8,334 nucleotides of DNA from Pseudomonadota bacterium (lineage in GTDB: Bacteria; Myxococcota_A; Polyangia; Fen-1088), in assembly GCA_017881285.1 (NCBI GenBank), contig JADGRD010000125.1, forward strand, positions 1 to 8,334. Direction: 5' to 3'. A program made the translations under genes and the position numbers. This document shows positions 7,281-8,334 of this stretch, piece by piece. The stretch's first letter is position 1. Each line of letters opens with the position of its first letter. Under the pieces are notes generated by a model. The model was not told the DNA's origin, made no database searches, and saw only the letters and a program-made list of their open reading frames with translations.

Positions 7281-7298
7281 GCTTCGGCCGCCTGGCTA

Positions 7299-7328
7299 TT
7301 GACACGCCGGGAAGTGACCGACTAGAAG
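7299..7328 (+). promoter_or_regulatory. Weak sigma70-like promoter candidate before the Roadblock gene
   Basis: A perfect TTGACA at 7299-7304 is followed after 18 bases by TAGAAG at 7323-7328, four of six matches to TATAAT. It lies in the only gap of the window longer than 20 bases. Against it, transcription would start only about seven bases before the ATG at 7342 and would lose most of the AAAGGAAAG ribosome binding site at 7331-7339. Confidence 0.2.
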
Positions 7329-7341
7329 CGAAAGGAAAGCG

Positions 7342-7701
7342 ATGTTCCGCGACAGTCTTCAGGGCATGGTTGATCGCCTGGCCGGAGGGATGGCGGGCAT
7401 CCTCATGGGCTTGGACGGAATCGCGGTCGATGCCTACACCAAGCCTGGCGAGGAAGGCCTCGACATCCAGACCGTCGGCATGGAACTGGCGCATGCCGTG
7501 GGGCAAATGCGTAAGGCGGCCGCACAGCTCGAGGTGGGGCAGCTGCGCGAATTGACCGTGAAGGCCGACCAGCTGGTGGTCTTGGTCACCTTCATTACCG
7601 ACGAGTACTTCGTCGCCTGCGCGGTCAAGCCGGAAGCCAGTTTCGGTAAGGCGCGCTACCTCATGCGCCTTCTGGCCCCGCAGATTCAGGCCGAGCTGTG
7701 A
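7342..7701 (+). CDS. Roadblock/LC7 domain protein
   Basis: This 119-residue protein consists of a single Roadblock/LC7 fold: an N-terminal helix, then the characteristic strand-turn GGMAGILMGLDGIAVDAY (about 15-32), a central amphipathic helix (about 44-62), and the strands LRELTVKADQLVVLVTFITDEYFVACAV (about 67-95) before a C-terminal helix. Roadblock proteins often regulate small Ras-like GTPases; MglB, the GTPase-activating partner of MglA in Myxococcus polarity and pilus control, is a known example. This protein is shorter than MglB and no GTPase gene is adjacent, so partner and activity are open. ATG is preceded by AAAGGAAAG. The stop overlaps the aroQ GTG by four bases, indicating coupled translation. 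The domain call is good; a pilus-related role is inferred from location only. Confidence 0.82.
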   Translation: MFRDSLQGMVDRLAGGMAGILMGLDGIAVDAYTKPGEEGLDIQTVGMELAHAVGQMRKAAAQLEVGQLRELTVKADQLVVLVTFITDEYFVACAVKPEASFGKARYLMRLLAPQIQAEL

Positions 7702-8258
7702 GCGGAGAGAAGCGCGCCCACACCCCGCGGGTGATCGTGGTCGTCCACGGCCCGAACCTGAACCTGCTCGGTACGCGCGAACCTGCCATCTACGGCAAGA
7801 CCACGCTCTCTGAGATCGATGGGGATCTCGCGGCCCGCGGCGCCGAGCTTGGCCTCGCCATCGAGACCTTCCAATCCAATCACGAGGGCGCCCTCGTCGA
7901 TCGCATCCAGCAGGCCCACGGCAAGGCCGCCGGCCTCATCATCAATGCGGGTGGCCTGACCCACACCAGCGTGGCCTTGCGCGACGCCCTCGCCGCCATC
8001 AAGGTTCCCACCATCGAAGTCCATCTGTCGAACCTCTATGCGCGGGAAGAATTCCGCCACCAGTCTCTCATGGCCCCGGTCTGCCTGGGGCAGATTGCCG
8101 GACTGGGCGCGATAGGCTACCTTCTGGCGCTCGAAGCTCTGGCCCGGGTCGTGCCAGGGAGTCCATCGTTTTCGGCCGGACCGCCGGCCTCCCCTGATTT
8201 ACTCCACGTCAAGTCGCGTGCCGCGACTTCGTCCAAGAAAGGAGCCGCGAGAAAATGA
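7698..8258 (+). CDS. aroQ: Type II 3-dehydroquinate dehydratase
   Basis: AroQ catalyses dehydration of 3-dehydroquinate to 3-dehydroshikimate, the third step of the shikimate pathway, in the cytoplasm as a dodecamer. Family blocks are HGPNLNLLGTREPAIYG, FQSNHEGALVDRIQ, INAGGLTHTSVALRDAL and IEVHLSNLYAREEFRHQS. Key residues are kept at a constant offset of 8 from the Mycobacterium tuberculosis enzyme: Asn20, Arg27, catalytic Tyr32, Asn83, His89, Asp96, Glu107, catalytic His109, Arg116 and Arg120. The 186-residue product is longer than the usual 145-150 because of about ten extra N-terminal residues and a Pro/Ser/Ala/Lys tail from about residue 153. The GTG start overlaps the Roadblock stop; no strong Shine-Dalgarno is seen, so coupling is likely. 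GTG at 7731 is an alternative start but would remove nothing catalytic. The stop overlaps the next ATG. Confidence 0.96.
   Translation: MSGEKRAHTPRVIVVVHGPNLNLLGTREPAIYGKTTLSEIDGDLAARGAELGLAIETFQSNHEGALVDRIQQAHGKAAGLIINAGGLTHTSVALRDALAAIKVPTIEVHLSNLYAREEFRHQSLMAPVCLGQIAGLGAIGYLLALEALARVVPGSPSFSAGPPASPDLLHVKSRAATSSKKGAARK
8174..8189 (+). repeat. Inverted repeat in the aroQ tail, 6-bp stem
   Basis: GGCCGG at 8174-8179 and CCGGCC at 8184-8189 form a perfect six-pair stem with a four-base loop. It lies in the part of aroQ that encodes the nonconserved C-terminal tail. No T tract follows, so it is not a standard intrinsic terminator. Confidence 0.5.
8211..8229 (+). repeat. Inverted repeat in the aroQ tail, 8-bp stem
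   Basis: AAGTCGCG at 8211-8218 and CGCGACTT at 8222-8229 form a perfect eight-pair stem with a three-base loop, ending 25 bases before the next start codon. It is the second hairpin within 56 bases. No T run follows. It could affect mRNA stability or expression of the next gene, or be chance in GC-rich coding DNA. Confidence 0.55.
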
Positions 8259-8334
8259 GCAAACGCAAGACCCCCGCTGCCGCCGCCAAGAAGGTGTCCA
8301 CGGCAAGCCGGCAGGAGTGTGCGTGTGGATGTCA
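8255..8334 (+). CDS. Unidentified protein with N-terminal CxCxC motif (3' partial)
   Basis: Only 26 codons fit in the window. The peptide begins MSKRKTPAAAAKK, a Lys/Ala-rich start without a signal peptide, and reaches ECACGC at residues 21-26, a CxCxC arrangement that could bind metal. The start is supported by AAAGGAG at 8238-8244, ten bases upstream, and by the ATGA overlap with the aroQ stop. The peptide does not resemble the N-terminus of the genes that often follow aroQ in related genomes, such as accB. I cannot assign a family from this fragment. Confidence 0.65.
   Translation, partial: MSKRKTPAAAAKKVSTASRQECACGC

Noticed and set aside
7277..7295. Stem at the end of the lipoprotein gene as an intrinsic terminator
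   Set aside because: The stem is only six pairs with one G-T pair, and no T run follows. I do not count it as a terminator.

Overview
The window is about 65% GC, fully coding on the + strand and packed into tightly spaced or overlapping genes. It carries the type IV pilus alignment and secretin cluster in the order pilM-pilN-pilO-pilP-pilQ, followed by a cysteine-rich lipoprotein gene, a Roadblock/LC7 gene, aroQ (type II 3-dehydroquinate dehydratase) and the first codons of one more gene. The gene order, the high GC with strong G/C third-position preference, the PilQ with more than one AMIN domain, the cysteine-rich lipoprotein and the Roadblock protein together suggest a Myxococcota-like (former Deltaproteobacteria) organism. 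This assignment is inference.

Bases 2-2690 encode the C-terminal part of PilM (its start lies outside the window), PilN, PilO and PilP. Together they form the inner-membrane and periplasmic alignment complex. Most junctions are four-base stop/start overlaps (GTGA or ATGA), and pilN and pilO abut, so translational coupling is likely. Bases 2687-6412 encode a very large PilQ of 1241 residues. Its recognisable AMIN, N0, N1 and secretin parts are separated by about 380 residues of Ala/Glu/Arg/Lys/Gln-rich helix with internal duplications. The lipoprotein gene starts 19 bases after pilQ and may belong to the same transcript. After a 61-base gap containing a weak promoter candidate comes a second coupled group: Roadblock, aroQ and an unidentified gene with a CxCxC motif.

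Points most worth checking: (1) the oversized helical insert in PilQ with two recent in-frame tandem duplications; (2) an abrupt change in codon usage and loss of PilM similarity upstream of about base 230, which suggests a chimeric or recombinant junction; (3) a run of eight G near the end of pilO, where a one-base insertion or a -1 ribosomal slip would fuse PilO to PilP in frame; (4) a PilP without a lipobox cysteine; (5) the unidentified lipoprotein directly after the secretin. I saw no RNA genes, CRISPR arrays, insertion sequences or attachment sites, and no gene-free stretch longer than 61 bases.
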